A DNA stretch of 57,545 nucleotides from a virus, in IMG/VR virus record IMGVR_UViG_3300024243_000020, positions 1 to 57,545 of that record; one strand, written 5' to 3'. The position numbers and the translations under genes are program-made. The notes below the pieces were generated by a model. The model worked only from the letters and a program-made list of their open reading frames with translations. It did not search any database and was not told where the DNA came from. Shown here one piece after another: positions 1 to 9,994 of the stretch. Each line of letters opens with the position of its first letter. Positions within the stretch are counted from its first letter, which is position 1.

Positions 1-1718
1 CCACCACTTGTAACACCTAATAATATTCCATCACCAGCGGCCTGTCCTGTAACGTCATTTGATATTTTTAAATTAACAGCTGTTGTTGCAGTTGCTTCAT
101 GTAGATGTAATAACGTGTCTGGACTTGTTGTTCCAATTCCAACTCTTCCAGTATCTCTCATTATAGATATTCTTTCTGTTAAAGAATCAACACCACCTGT
201 TCCAGACTTTATAGCACCCCTATTTCCAGAAGCATTATATTCAAATGAAGCACCAGCACCCCCATCTTCTGTTAAAAAGATTTTTGAATCCTTTTCATTT
301 CCAATTCCTTGAATTTGTAAAACAGCATCAGTAGTACTTGATTGTATATGAAGAAGTTCTTGTGGTGTTGTCGTTCCAATTCCTACATTCCCATTTTCTT
401 GAATTGTTAACTCTTTAGTATTACTATCAGCATCCATACTAAAATGTAACTTTCCTGTTGCGGCCCCTGCATATGTATACGCTATTCCAGCTTTACCTTC
501 TCCACCACCAACCCGACGATTATGAAATGCTAATACTGCAGCACTCTCATCAGCCGCTTCAATTGGATTATCTAATAATAGATGTGAATTAGTCCACCAA
601 TCAGCACTATTATCTATTGAATTCTCTACTTCTAATTTAGCATTTGGTGTTGTTGTTCCAATTCCAAGATTACCATCTGAAATCCAATGATCACCTGATC
701 CTGATATTCTTATGCTACCAGAAAATTGATGAATATCATCACTTGTGTCACCAAACTTAGTTGATCCACTTGAGAACACAATTGATGCAGAAACATATTC
801 AGAATGAAACTCTTGAGCTGTTACAGTTCCTCCTACTGTTAGATCATCTACAATAGTTAAAGAATTAAATGAAGCTGAATTTGCTATATCTAAATTTGAA
901 GCTGATATTGTTCCATTTACATGAAGTTTTTCTGATGGAGTTGCTGTTCCAATTCCAACGTTTCCACCACCCATACCCAAATATACCTCATCACTTACAT
1001 AGTGATTTATGCTAGTGAATTGTGCATTTGAATCCATTATTAAATATGCACCGTAACTACTACCGCCTTTAATACTAGCATTTCCAGAAGCTCTACCAAC
1101 AGTTATAGTGTCACCAGACGCTGGATTTGCCACTTCTAATATAGTACCTGGTGTGGTTGTACCAATTCCTACATTACCACCACTATTAAAATAACTATCA
1201 GCATTAGTTCTTGAATCAATTCTAATATTTCCAAGAGAAAAATCAACACCTGTGGAAGTTGGATTAATATAAGCTTTTTCAGTCCCCGAAATTAACCACC
1301 CTTGAACTCCTTCTATACTTAAAGGTCTAGTAGGTGTTGTTGTTCCAATTCCTACATTTCCAATAAAATGACCTGAATCAAATGATCCTGTATAACCTAA
1401 TGTTCCAGATACATTTCCAGCAACGTGCAATAATGAACTTCCTGGTGCTTCACCAATTCCAACTCTACCACTTTGATTAAATGTGACATCTCCAGTTGTT
1501 CCAATTGTGCCTCTACCAAATACTAACGTTGGTGTATTTGTACCAATATTTCGCATCCACCATTGACTATTATTATTTGAATTATCAAACGATAATGTGT
1601 TATTGGATGGAAAATCAACTATACTGCTTGATACTGCAAATACAGGTGATGTGCCATGTGATATTGCATAATTTGCGCTACTACTTATTATTCCATTTTG
1701 AATTATTATTTTTGACAT
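1..1718 (-). CDS. Tail-fibre-like protein, C-terminus beyond window
   Basis: An open frame starts at ATG 1718 (MSKIIIQNG) and runs off the window, so at least 572 codons are present and there is no stop. About seven copies of an NVGIGTTTP-x-x-LHVxG-type module are visible, separated by beta-rich stretches. This module is typical of long trimeric phage fibres. The stretch encoded by 648-930 is nearly identical to a block in the upstream fibre (7494-7771), so the two genes are paralogues. The protein probably lies at the outer tail and contacts the host surface. It starts 3 bases after the stop of the GIY-YIG gene, so the three genes are probably co-transcribed. A purine-rich GAGAGAATG lies just upstream of the start. 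The receptor-binding end is not in this window. Confidence 0.85.
   Translation of the reverse strand, partial: MSKIIIQNGIISSSANYAISHGTSPVFAVSSSIVDFPSNNTLSFDNSNNNSQWWMRNIGTNTPTLVFGRGTIGTTGDVTFNQSGRVGIGEAPGSSLLHVAGNVSGTLGYTGSFDSGHFIGNVGIGTTTPTRPLSIEGVQGWLISGTEKAYINPTSTGVDFSLGNIRIDSRTNADSYFNSGGNVGIGTTTPGTILEVANPASGDTITVGRASGNASIKGGSSYGAYLIMDSNAQFTSINHYVSDEVYLGMGGGNVGIGTATPSEKLHVNGTISASNLDIANSASFNSLTIVDDLTVGGTVTAQEFHSEYVSASIVFSSGSTKFGDTSDDIHQFSGSIRISGSGDHWISDGNLGIGTTTPNAKLEVENSIDNSADWWTNSHLLLDNPIEAADESAAVLAFHNRRVGGGEGKAGIAYTYAGAATGKLHFSMDADSNTKELTIQENGNVGIGTTTPQELLHIQSSTTDAVLQIQGIGNEKDSKIFLTEDGGAGASFEYNASGNRGAIKSGTGGVDSLTERISIMRDTGRVGIGTTSPDTLLHLHEATATTAVNLKISNDVTGQAAGDGILLGVTSG
648..930 (-). repeat. 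Fibre repeat block, copy in downstream fibre
   Basis: This block encodes LHVNGTISASNLDIA, then GGTVTAQEFHSE, then TKFGDTSDDIHQFSGS and SGSGDHWIS before a GIGTTTP module. The same succession with only a few substitutions lies at 7494-7771, and a partial third version lies near 5360-5600. It is coding repeat DNA shared by two fibre genes and a natural substrate for recombination between them. Confidence 0.75.
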
Positions 1719-1720
1719 TC

Positions 1721-2692
1721 TTACATTCTCTCGGTTTTCTTAAATTTACAATTATCAAAGTGAAATCTATACATCACGGGTTTACCTCCACTTTTGTCAC
1801 AATGTGGACACGTAACTACTTCTTTAACTTCACCCATTTTAGAATTAGACATTTTAGCTCTAATCATATCAGCCTTTTCTTTACCAAATTTACATTCAAA
1901 AGATTTCCCTTTAAGTGATTTTGATATATTTTTTCTATGTTCATCACTAAAAATAATACCCTTTCTAGATTGACTCAATTTCTTTCTAATGATATTAGAT
2001 TTTTCTTCACCATATATGTCATTCCATGTTTGACCTTTAATATGTGATATTCGTCCTTTATGGCGTACACTTATCTTATCTTTAGATTCTTGTGATAATT
2101 TCGTTCCCAATTTAGCGATTCTAGAATTATTTTTCATTGTTTTAGCCTTTTTTTCACCATATAACTCTTCCCAATTTTTTCCCTTTTTACCATCGCTCAT
2201 TTTTTGCTTAGTTTCTTTAGTGTGTTTTCGACCCAACATACCAGAAACTTGTTTGCTTCTACCAATTCTTATTTTTTCCAAGGTTTCATCTGAATATATA
2301 TTTCTCTTACCTTTATTCCACGGTATATTACCTTTATGTGCATCACTCATTTTTTTACGTAACTCGTCTGAATATTCTATATACACACCATCACTTTTCA
2401 TATTACATAGTTTATCTAATCCAATATCTTTAATTGTCATACTTTCTAATCGTAACGCTTCACGTTCTTCTATATTTTCATGTAATTTAATATGCTTAAT
2501 ATCAATATCATTTTTTAACAATTTATTTATTTTATTAAACAAATGTCTATTATTATTAGATATTTTGCCAGATTTAGTGTGCTTAACATGATCATACATT
2601 CTATTATTTTTACCCTTACCAATATAAAACGATGTATTTGTAGATGAATCAATTAATGCATAAACATAATATATATTATTTACATTTTCCAT
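1721..2692 (-). CDS. GIY-YIG homing endonuclease with NUMOD3 repeats
   Basis: The 323-residue protein begins with a GIY-YIG nuclease core: YYVYALID at residues 8-15, then FYIGKGKNNRMYDH, with the second Tyr, Arg and His expected for catalysis. At least four NUMOD3-type DNA-binding motifs follow (SDELRKKMSDAHKG, SQESKDKISVRHKG, SDEHRKNISKSLKG and relatives). A C-terminal CPHC...HFDNC segment resembles a small zinc finger. Such proteins are free-standing or intron-borne homing endonucleases that cleave an allele lacking them. Its start lies inside the last codons of the upstream fibre gene (13-base overlap) and it ends 3 bases before the next fibre start. It is therefore a free-standing gene between two fibre paralogues, and the fibre reading frames are not split by it. 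Confidence 0.9.
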   Translation of the reverse strand: MENVNNIYYVYALIDSSTNTSFYIGKGKNNRMYDHVKHTKSGKISNNNRHLFNKINKLLKNDIDIKHIKLHENIEEREALRLESMTIKDIGLDKLCNMKSDGVYIEYSDELRKKMSDAHKGNIPWNKGKRNIYSDETLEKIRIGRSKQVSGMLGRKHTKETKQKMSDGKKGKNWEELYGEKKAKTMKNNSRIAKLGTKLSQESKDKISVRHKGRISHIKGQTWNDIYGEEKSNIIRKKLSQSRKGIIFSDEHRKNISKSLKGKSFECKFGKEKADMIRAKMSNSKMGEVKEVVTCPHCDKSGGKPVMYRFHFDNCKFKKTERM

Positions 2693-5600
2693 ATCATAGC
2701 CTTCAATAAATATTTATCACCATTACCATCTTCTAATGCTTGACCAATTATCTTTCCATGTAAATTTCTATTAAAAAGTCCAAATCGCTTTCCAGCTTTC
2801 ATACCACATCCAATTTTATCTGATGAAACTATATAGTCGCCCTCAGATATTTTACCAGTAATTAATATTTTTTCTGCTCCTTGAATCATCGGCTCATCTT
2901 TCCCATGCTTGACAATACCCATTACTCTATTGTCATATTCTTTATCACATGGTTGTAATTTATTATCTCTCCATATCACAACTGTTCCTGTTGGATTTGT
3001 TCCTATTTCTTTTGTTCTTAATCCTACTTCAAATACACCACCAGTTGTTGTTTGTACTGAATGAACATCTTTCCATCTATATGTTGTTGAACCTAAATTA
3101 TATGTATCATCTGCTGATGGTAATATATCTCCTGAGAATGATGCTGATGATGCTATCTCAATACTTGATGCTGATATATTTCCATTCACATGTAATTTAG
3201 TTTGTGGTGTTGTTGTGTTTATTCCAACATCACCAGCTGATGTCATTCTAACGATTTCACCATTAACATTGAACTCCATATAATCACCAGATTGTGTATT
3301 TAATACTATTTGTGATCTATTTGCTAATCCAATATATCTTTGATTATATCCAGAGCCACCAATATATAAATCATTTTGATTATCAAATTTCATCATATCA
3401 AAAACAGTACCTAGTGAGTTTACACCTTTGATACTTTGATTATTATCTAATAGAATGTCACCTGCAACATGTAATGATGCTGATGGTGTTGTTGTTCCAA
3501 TTCCAACATTTCCATCTTGTTGTATTATTACTCGATTAGCTAAAGTTGTACCAACATCATTTAATGTAGAAAAATAAAATTTACCACCAGATGTTGACAA
3601 TCTCCAATTCTCATCGGCACTACCATCAGTTTCCATAAACTGAACGTTTGGTTGTGTACTACTCAATTCAAACATACCTGTTGGATTTGTTGTTCCTACT
3701 CCCACATTTCCATTGAAATATCCCATTCCAAATGATCCTGTTGATGAATATGATTGGGATATATTTCCAGCCACTGTCAATGTTTCGACTGGTGTTGTTG
3801 TTCCGATTCCTACATTTCCACCACTCGTTGGAACTAAAGATACGTGGCTTGTTCCTTGAGGACTTGCTAATAAAATATTTCCCCCAGATTCAGCTAAAGC
3901 TAATTCATATGTTCCACCAACAACACCTGTTAACACAGTTCCTAAAGTACTATCAGTGTAAAGTTGACCAATATTTGAAGCAAAAGAATCTGTTCCAAAT
4001 CGTATTCCACCATTTACTTCTAATGATGCTGATGGTGTTGTTGTACCAATTCCAACATTTCCAGATGTATCTACAACGAAATCAGCATTATTATTTGTTC
4101 TTCCAATTTTAAATATGTCTGCTGGTGTTGAATCAACGCCTATTTCAAAATTAAGTGATCCAGCCGTTTTAAATTGAATCTTTGCATCTGCTCCTGATAT
4201 ACCTTTATCTAATATTAAGTTTGTGCTACTTGCACTTGAACTTATTTGTGTTGTTACACCACCAACTGAAGTTGAAAATGATGAATGTCCACCAGCTCCA
4301 CTTGACAATTCAAATAAGGCTGATGGTGTTGTTGTTCCAATTCCAACATATCCAGTTGTGGCTTTTACGGTCAATCTATCACTATTATCAGTTCTTAAAC
4401 TCATATCATGAGCTGTCATTGCTCCAGCGAATGCTTCACCTAAAGTACTTGTACCCATAACAAATTCAATATTATTTGTTACATCTCTACCCATGAAATA
4501 TGCACCACCATCACCTTGAACTGATACCATTCTTTTATTGGCTGATGTCCCTGTTGTTGATTCTTCATAAGTCACACCATTTTCTACAAATAATCCTGCA
4601 AATATGCCAGAGGTAGATGATCCTACAACATGTAATGATCCAGTTGGTGATGATGTACCAATTCCAACTCTACTTTGAACCACTAAACTATTTGATGAGC
4701 TTGGTTGTAATGGTGTATATGAACCACCAATAGCAACACTACTATTTGAATGTATTCCCATTGCATATGCACCAGCATAAAATCTCATAAAGTTATTGCC
4801 ACCAGTATATACATTTTGTATAAATGATTGTACACCACCAGTTGTTGAATTTGATAATCTTATTATTGGATTTGATGAGCTTATATGTAAATCATCTGAT
4901 GGTGATGTTGTTCCAATTCCTACATTTCCTGATGAATCAATTCTAACCCGTTCTGTTCCAGCTGTTGCAAATCTTAATGCTTGTGATTCTCTTAACCATA
5001 ATCCACCTGTACCAGACGCATCTACAAATACTGTCATACCATCTGTTGAACCACTACCCTGTCCATTTGATGTAATATGTAAATCAGTTTGTCCTGCTGA
5101 ATCTAAATGTAATAATCTAGCTGGATTATCTGTACCAATTCCTACAAGTCCTGATGAATCAATTCTCATTCGTTCTGTGCCTGATGTTGAAAAACCAATA
5201 TTTACAGCACTTGGGAAATACATTCCAATATTTCCATTTCCTGAATATGAGTATGAATTACCAGCAACGGTTCCAACTCCTGCTTTAAATTGATTTCCAA
5301 AAATAGTGCTAGTAGCACGTATAGTTCCAGTGATGTCTAAATTAAAAGCTGGACTTACTGTACCAATTCCCACGTTTCCACCACCTACAATCCAATGATC
5401 TCCTGATCCACTTACTCTTAATGAACCACTTATGCTTGTTATGTCTGTTGATGCATTTCCTAAATATGAATTACCATTTACTGTTAAATCATTTGTTATT
5501 GATATTGAATCATATGATGCTGAACCAGCAATGTCTAAATTTGAAGCAGATATTGTACCATTTACATGAAGTTTAGCTTGTGGTGATGTTGTGTTTATTC

Positions 5601-8600
5601 CAATGTCACCATCAGATTCAATAAATAATCTTGTATTTGCACCATCTGTTTGAAGTGCTATTCTTTTTCCTGATGATCCTTGCATATATGCATTACTTGA
5701 TCCATCATAACCAAATATTGCTCTTTGTCCAGTAAAAGATATTGTATTTGTTTCACTAGCTCCACCACCATTATTAACCCAAATATCATCACCTGCATAA
5801 ACATCATCTGTTGCTCTTAAATCATCACTTGCTTGTATAGTACCACTTACATCTAATTCATATGCTGGTGTTGCTGTTCCAATTCCTACATAACCAGATG
5901 CTGAAACTGTCATTCTTGTATCATCACCAACTCTAAATTTCATAAAATCATCATGTCTGTGATAAATCTGACCACTATTTAAATCACCAGTTGTTCCAAA
6001 ATTAATATATGAATCAAATGTTCCACCTGTACCTGTTAATTGAATTACACCACTAGTTCCTTCAATATCTAATAATTCGGCTGGTGTTGCTGTGCCAATT
6101 CCAACATTTCCATTACCTTGAACCGTCATTTTTATATTATCATCATCTTGTGAAACTTTTGTTGCAAAATGTATATCACCCGCATCATTATTATATTCAT
6201 TTCCTATGAATACTTCACCAGTTCCTGCATTTTCCCATATTGCCAATCCTTGTATAGAGCCAGCTGATACTCTAAAATAATCAGTTTCACTATTTAACCA
6301 ATTTGATCGAATATCACTTCTTACATGTAATGATGAAGATGGTGATACAGTTCCAATTCCTACATATCCATTTACATCTAATACTACTCTATGTAAAACA
6401 TCATCTGATCCAAAAGATAAAGCCCTATCTGTTTCACCACGAAATGTCAATGCTCGCTGACCATTACCCATGTTACCAGTCCAGCTTAATTTACCTTCAC
6501 TACCATTTCCAAATGATAATGTATCACCAAAGTCTCCTGTACCATCTACTTCTAATTTATATGATGGTGTTGTTGTGCCAATTCCTACATTTCCTGAAGA
6601 TAATATTGTTAAATTAGTTGCAGATATTGTATTTGCAAAACCTACATTTGCAGTTGATCCATTAGTAGCAACATATAAACTATCACTATTATCTTTTATT
6701 TCAAGTCCACAATAACCATCAGATGATTCTATTCTAACTGGGAAATCACTTGCATTATATACGTGAAGTGGAGCACTTGGTTCTACACCAATTCCAACTT
6801 GTTGTGATGAATTAATTATCACTGCCTCAGTTGCACCACTCGTATAGAATTTTAAATTACTACTACCATTTGTTGATAATATTCTTGATGATAATATTCC
6901 ATCAGCATAAAAATCTAAATTTGGATTTGCTGATGAATCTAATATTAATTCACTATCACCAGTACCACCAGAGATATGTAATAATCCACTAGGTAATGTT
7001 GTTCCAATTCCTACATTTCCTGAATTTAAATAAGTATATGTCGTTCCTGATTTTTCAGATGAGATTTGATTGACAATTGCACCATCACTATCTAACAATC
7101 TCCAAGTTGCACCGTCATCATCATCATTCCAAACTCGTAAAATATTGTTTCCAGCTGAATTCTTTAAAGTAAATAGTTGTTCATCACCTGAAGATTTCAC
7201 ATCTAATACTGAATCTGGACTTGTTGTTCCAATTCCTACATTTCCATCACTCCCTTGAACAAACAATGCACCATCTCCACCAGCCGTATCGACTTGAAAA
7301 TCAACATCAGCATTATCCCAATTAAAATGAATTATATTCTGTGTAGTTTCATCCAACTTTAAAAAATTAACAGCACCCGCTCTAAATTGCATTTCATCAG
7401 CAAGATAACGTAAATACGTATCTGTATCACCATTATGATATAAATATTGATCTAATCCAATATCTCCTGCAACATCTAAAGCATATGTAGGTGTTGTCGT
7501 ACCAATTCCTACATTACCATTTGAAATCCAATGATCACCTGATCCAGTTACTCTTAATGATCCACTAAACTGATGAATATCATCACTTGTATCTCCAAAT
7601 TTAGTACTACCACTTGAAAAGATTATTGATGAGGATACAAACTCTGTATGGAATTCTTGAGCAGTTACAGTTCCACCTACATCTAAATCATTTGTTATTG
7701 ATAAAGATGAATATGAAGCTGAACCTGCAATATCTAAATTGGATGCTGAAATTGTACCATTTACATGCAATCTTGCTTGTGGTATTTTTGTATTTATTCC
7801 AATTGAATTATCTGTACTAATCCATATTCCTGTTGGATTATTAGCTACTGGTAAATAACTCTGCATATGCCAACCATATTGACCATCAGTATTCAATCCA
7901 ATATCCAACTCACCAATATATTTGCCACCATCCAAGAACATTGAAAATTTATCAGGATATAATATCGACTTATTTACACCAGTAACGGTTTTATAATATG
8001 TAGTTGATGCTACCGATCCAGATAATATAATAAATGAGTTGTTTCCAAATTGATTCATTTCAATCAAATCTGTTGATTTATTATCTTGAGTGAAACTTAA
8101 TACATTTTTATCATTTTCGTATTTTATTTCAATTCTTTTTCCACCAGCAGATGTATTATGACCTACAAACAATGATCCAGTTAATAAATTATCTTCTTTT
8201 TCAATTACTAATGGTGCTCCTGCAAATGCTACATTTGAAGATGTTATTTGAACATCAATATCATTTAATTTTGTATAATCTTGAGCATATTCATTTAATT
8301 TATTTAAGAATCTTAATTTGAATACAACATCACCAGTTCTTCTTAATAATTGTGGCATTGGTATTGCCTGATTGTCTGATATTGGATTTAATCCCGATTG
8401 TGTGCTTGCTGATACTTCATATACTGAGCTTGATAATGGATATGTAGTAATAACAGTATATTCATTATTTATTGCTCTACCTTCATTATATGATAATTCA
8501 ATAAACTCTACTTTACCACCATATGTTTCTAAATGACTCGCACTTACATGAACATAACTTCTTTTATAATTATCATTATCTGTATCTAAATCGATACTTT

Positions 8601-9093
8601 CTGAAAAGCTCGCACTTAATTGAATTGCTGGTACATCTTTGAATACAATTTCTGATGTATTTGGTAATGATTTTCTAACTTCAATTGGAGCTGTTAATCT
8701 TACATTATAATTACCAACCCATTTATTTGGTACATTTTCTAATTCACCTACAACTGATAATGTTCCTAATCCATTTACTATTTGGTTGTGCGTTGATAAT
8801 GGATTTTCTTTAACCCACACATAACACATAACAACACCATCTATTTCATTATATGATGTTATATCAGAGAATATTACAGTGCCATTCGCATCTTTAAATT
8901 CGAATATTACCGTGCTACTGTCTTTTAGTATAAATTCAGTATCTGGATTGTTTATTGATATTTTAAAATGATGTTTACCGTATGTTAAGAAATTAGGTAA
9001 TTCTTCAATGATAAAATATTGAGGATTGCTAGCATCTTCTTCATGAAGTACTTGTATTGCATCTAAATTTAATATTTGTGGATATTCTGGCAT
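2680..9093 (-). CDS. Giant tail fibre protein (2137 aa)
   Basis: This is a virion fibre. The N-terminal ~320 residues have no repeats (FIIEELPNFLTYGKHHFKI, then a beta-rich part) and probably attach to the baseplate. Residues ~420-2000 carry about 20 copies of the motif (N/Y/D)VGIGTTTP-x-x-x-LHVxG, roughly every 60-110 residues. The last ~120 residues form a different globular domain (VVIWRDNKLQPCDKEYDNR, then MGIVKHG...ILITGKISEGDYIVSSDK...GKIIGQALED). This looks like the small beta domain that ends many phage fibres. No S74 endosialidase-chaperone catalytic motif was found. An AT-rich late-promoter-like sequence lies upstream at 9130-9147. Product class is confident; the receptor is unknown. 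Confidence 0.88.
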   Translation of the reverse strand: MPEYPQILNLDAIQVLHEEDASNPQYFIIEELPNFLTYGKHHFKISINNPDTEFILKDSSTVIFEFKDANGTVIFSDITSYNEIDGVVMCYVWVKENPLSTHNQIVNGLGTLSVVGELENVPNKWVGNYNVRLTAPIEVRKSLPNTSEIVFKDVPAIQLSASFSESIDLDTDNDNYKRSYVHVSASHLETYGGKVEFIELSYNEGRAINNEYTVITTYPLSSSVYEVSASTQSGLNPISDNQAIPMPQLLRRTGDVVFKLRFLNKLNEYAQDYTKLNDIDVQITSSNVAFAGAPLVIEKEDNLLTGSLFVGHNTSAGGKRIEIKYENDKNVLSFTQDNKSTDLIEMNQFGNNSFIILSGSVASTTYYKTVTGVNKSILYPDKFSMFLDGGKYIGELDIGLNTDGQYGWHMQSYLPVANNPTGIWISTDNSIGINTKIPQARLHVNGTISASNLDIAGSASYSSLSITNDLDVGGTVTAQEFHTEFVSSSIIFSSGSTKFGDTSDDIHQFSGSLRVTGSGDHWISNGNVGIGTTTPTYALDVAGDIGLDQYLYHNGDTDTYLRYLADEMQFRAGAVNFLKLDETTQNIIHFNWDNADVDFQVDTAGGDGALFVQGSDGNVGIGTTSPDSVLDVKSSGDEQLFTLKNSAGNNILRVWNDDDDGATWRLLDSDGAIVNQISSEKSGTTYTYLNSGNVGIGTTLPSGLLHISGGTGDSELILDSSANPNLDFYADGILSSRILSTNGSSNLKFYTSGATEAVIINSSQQVGIGVEPSAPLHVYNASDFPVRIESSDGYCGLEIKDNSDSLYVATNGSTANVGFANTISATNLTILSSGNVGIGTTTPSYKLEVDGTGDFGDTLSFGNGSEGKLSWTGNMGNGQRALTFRGETDRALSFGSDDVLHRVVLDVNGYVGIGTVSPSSSLHVRSDIRSNWLNSETDYFRVSAGSIQGLAIWENAGTGEVFIGNEYNNDAGDIHFATKVSQDDDNIKMTVQGNGNVGIGTATPAELLDIEGTSGVIQLTGTGGTFDSYINFGTTGDLNSGQIYHRHDDFMKFRVGDDTRMTVSASGYVGIGTATPAYELDVSGTIQASDDLRATDDVYAGDDIWVNNGGGASETNTISFTGQRAIFGYDGSSNAYMQGSSGKRIALQTDGANTRLFIESDGDIGINTTSPQAKLHVNGTISASNLDIAGSASYDSISITNDLTVNGNSYLGNASTDITSISGSLRVSGSGDHWIVGGGNVGIGTVSPAFNLDITGTIRATSTIFGNQFKAGVGTVAGNSYSYSGNGNIGMYFPSAVNIGFSTSGTERMRIDSSGLVGIGTDNPARLLHLDSAGQTDLHITSNGQGSGSTDGMTVFVDASGTGGLWLRESQALRFATAGTERVRIDSSGNVGIGTTSPSDDLHISSSNPIIRLSNSTTGGVQSFIQNVYTGGNNFMRFYAGAYAMGIHSNSSVAIGGSYTPLQPSSSNSLVVQSRVGIGTSSPTGSLHVVGSSTSGIFAGLFVENGVTYEESTTGTSANKRMVSVQGDGGAYFMGRDVTNNIEFVMGTSTLGEAFAGAMTAHDMSLRTDNSDRLTVKATTGYVGIGTTTPSALFELSSGAGGHSSFSTSVGGVTTQISSSASSTNLILDKGISGADAKIQFKTAGSLNFEIGVDSTPADIFKIGRTNNNADFVVDTSGNVGIGTTTPSASLEVNGGIRFGTDSFASNIGQLYTDSTLGTVLTGVVGGTYELALAESGGNILLASPQGTSHVSLVPTSGGNVGIGTTTPVETLTVAGNISQSYSSTGSFGMGYFNGNVGVGTTNPTGMFELSSTQPNVQFMETDGSADENWRLSTSGGKFYFSTLNDVGTTLANRVIIQQDGNVGIGTTTPSASLHVAGDILLDNNQSIKGVNSLGTVFDMMKFDNQNDLYIGGSGYNQRYIGLANRSQIVLNTQSGDYMEFNVNGEIVRMTSAGDVGINTTTPQTKLHVNGNISASSIEIASSASFSGDILPSADDTYNLGSTTYRWKDVHSVQTTTGGVFEVGLRTKEIGTNPTGTVVIWRDNKLQPCDKEYDNRVMGIVKHGKDEPMIQGAEKILITGKISEGDYIVSSDKIGCGMKAGKRFGLFNRNLHGKIIGQALEDGNGDKYLLKAMIWKM
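7494..7771 (-). repeat. Fibre repeat block, copy in upstream fibre
   Basis: This is the partner of the block at 648-930. It encodes LHVNGTISASNLDIAGSAS, GGTVTAQEFHTE, TKFGDTSDDIHQFSGS and GSGDHWIS before a GIGTTTP module, nearly collinear with the copy in the downstream fibre gene. Confidence 0.75.
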
Positions 9094-9129
9094 TTAATTT
9101 CTTTCTTCTCTGGTTATATAAAGAAAAAT

Positions 9130-9147
9130 CTTTATATATATAAATAT
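9130..9147 (-). promoter_or_regulatory. Candidate late promoter of the fibre gene
   Basis: On the minus strand the sequence reads ATATTTATATATATAAAG, about 40 bases before the fibre ATG. A near-identical sequence with one extra base sits at 50856-50874, upstream of a tRNA pair. It resembles the other candidate late sites (ATATTTATTATTATAC at 18066 and 40147). The assignment rests only on recurrence and position. Confidence 0.35.
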
Positions 9148-9213
9148 TTGTAATAAAGAATTTAAAGTGAAATAAGTGTTTTATCATGTATATATTATGT
9201 ATTATATTATCAC

Positions 9214-9495
9214 ATGAAATATTATGCAACATCAACGCCAAAAGATGAGAAGTTTGTTCTTACGAAGGATACATGTGTATTGGTTTCTAGTGATTCATTT
9301 AATGGTATATATGAAATGAGTTGGGAGCCAATTGAGCATCTTATTGAAAACCTTACAATAATTGAAGATTATATAGCATTTGATTCTATATATGATGCTA
9401 AAATGTGTGTTAAATACATATCCACTATACATTCACTTAAAAACTTTACGACCAATATTATTTCTGAAGCTGAAATATTGGCGGTTATATTATGA
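9214..9495 (+). CDS. Small-protein family member A1
   Basis: The 93-residue protein begins MKYYATSTPKDEKF, has the central IAFDSIYDAKMCVKYI segment and ends SEAEILAVIL. These are the three landmarks of a family with at least 14 members in this window: an N-terminal hydrophobic strand with MK-Y-Y, a central F-x-S-x-x-D/E-A helix start and a C-terminal acidic-hydrophobic tail ending in Leu. It is the first of five plus-strand genes joined by 4-base ATGA overlaps, and it lies divergently from the fibre gene with a 120-base gap. Function is unknown; the size, copy number and position suggest a fast-evolving accessory protein. Confidence 0.8.
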   Translation: MKYYATSTPKDEKFVLTKDTCVLVSSDSFNGIYEMSWEPIEHLIENLTIIEDYIAFDSIYDAKMCVKYISTIHSLKNFTTNIISEAEILAVIL

Positions 9496-9773
9496 AACAA
9501 TATTTTATTATAGATGATACTTACGATTATATATTGGGAAGTTTAGATGGTGATGAAGCAAGAGAGTTTTATTATATGTATTTTGACGATATAGATATTG
9601 ACGCTATCGATATAAAACAATCCGATAGATTAGAGGGTGATATTGCATCTTTCGGGTCTATGATTGCATGTGAGAATATTATTCAATATGTAATAAAACC
9701 AAAGACTTCAATTAATTGGATAATAATATCTGGTGAAGATTTAAAAGCATATATAATAGCATTGAAATTATGA
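9492..9773 (+). CDS. Small-protein family member A2
   Basis: The 93-residue acidic protein begins MKQYFIIDDTYDYILG and ends GEDLKAYIIALKL. Its start overlaps the previous stop by ATGA. The central motif is degenerate (ASFGSMIACENIIQYV), making it one of the more divergent members. The shared strand-helix-strand layout and Leu C-terminus place it in the family. Function is not recognised. Confidence 0.72.
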   Translation: MKQYFIIDDTYDYILGSLDGDEAREFYYMYFDDIDIDAIDIKQSDRLEGDIASFGSMIACENIIQYVIKPKTSINWIIISGEDLKAYIIALKL

Positions 9774-9994
9774 GTCGTTATTATATAGTATTTAAATCAT
9801 ATTTATACCTAAAAGATATTATATATATATCTACTAGTACAGAAACAGGAATAACAAGAGATATATCATTAGCACGAAGTTTTGATACCAAAGATGATGC
9901 AATTGAATATATTGATGATAGTACTAATAATATGGCATTACCATCAGCATGGCTTGTACTAACAGAACTAGAATTGGTGGTATATGCATTATGA
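9770..9994 (+). CDS. Small-protein family member A3
   Basis: The 74-residue protein begins MSRYYIVFKSYLYL. It contains ISLARSFDTKDDAIEYI, the central A-x-x-F-x-(S/T)-x-x-D-A motif, and ends LTELELVVYAL. It overlaps both neighbours by 4 bases in ATGA junctions. The pattern ARSF-DTKDDA with a terminal beta strand is common among small uncharacterised phage proteins. No function can be assigned. Confidence 0.78.
   Translation: MSRYYIVFKSYLYLKDIIYISTSTETGITRDISLARSFDTKDDAIEYIDDSTNNMALPSAWLVLTELELVVYAL

Noticed and set aside
3732-4460. Plus-strand reading frames opposite the fibre gene, rich in Leu, His and Gln
   Set aside because: They are antisense shadows of the repeated fibre modules, with no ribosome site and composition dictated by the opposite strand.
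2680-9093. Regularly spaced DNA repeats that could suggest CRISPR
   Set aside because: The spacing is irregular, the repeats are coding GIGTTTP modules in a single frame and they vary as protein repeats do.
1-9093. An S74 endosialidase-type intramolecular chaperone in the fibres
   Set aside because: No catalytic Ser/Lys pattern was found in the complete fibre; the other fibre's C-terminus is outside the window.
9041-9241. Minus-strand frame of 66 codons across the divergent intergenic region
   Set aside because: It overlaps the fibre start and the first plus-strand gene and has no ribosome site.
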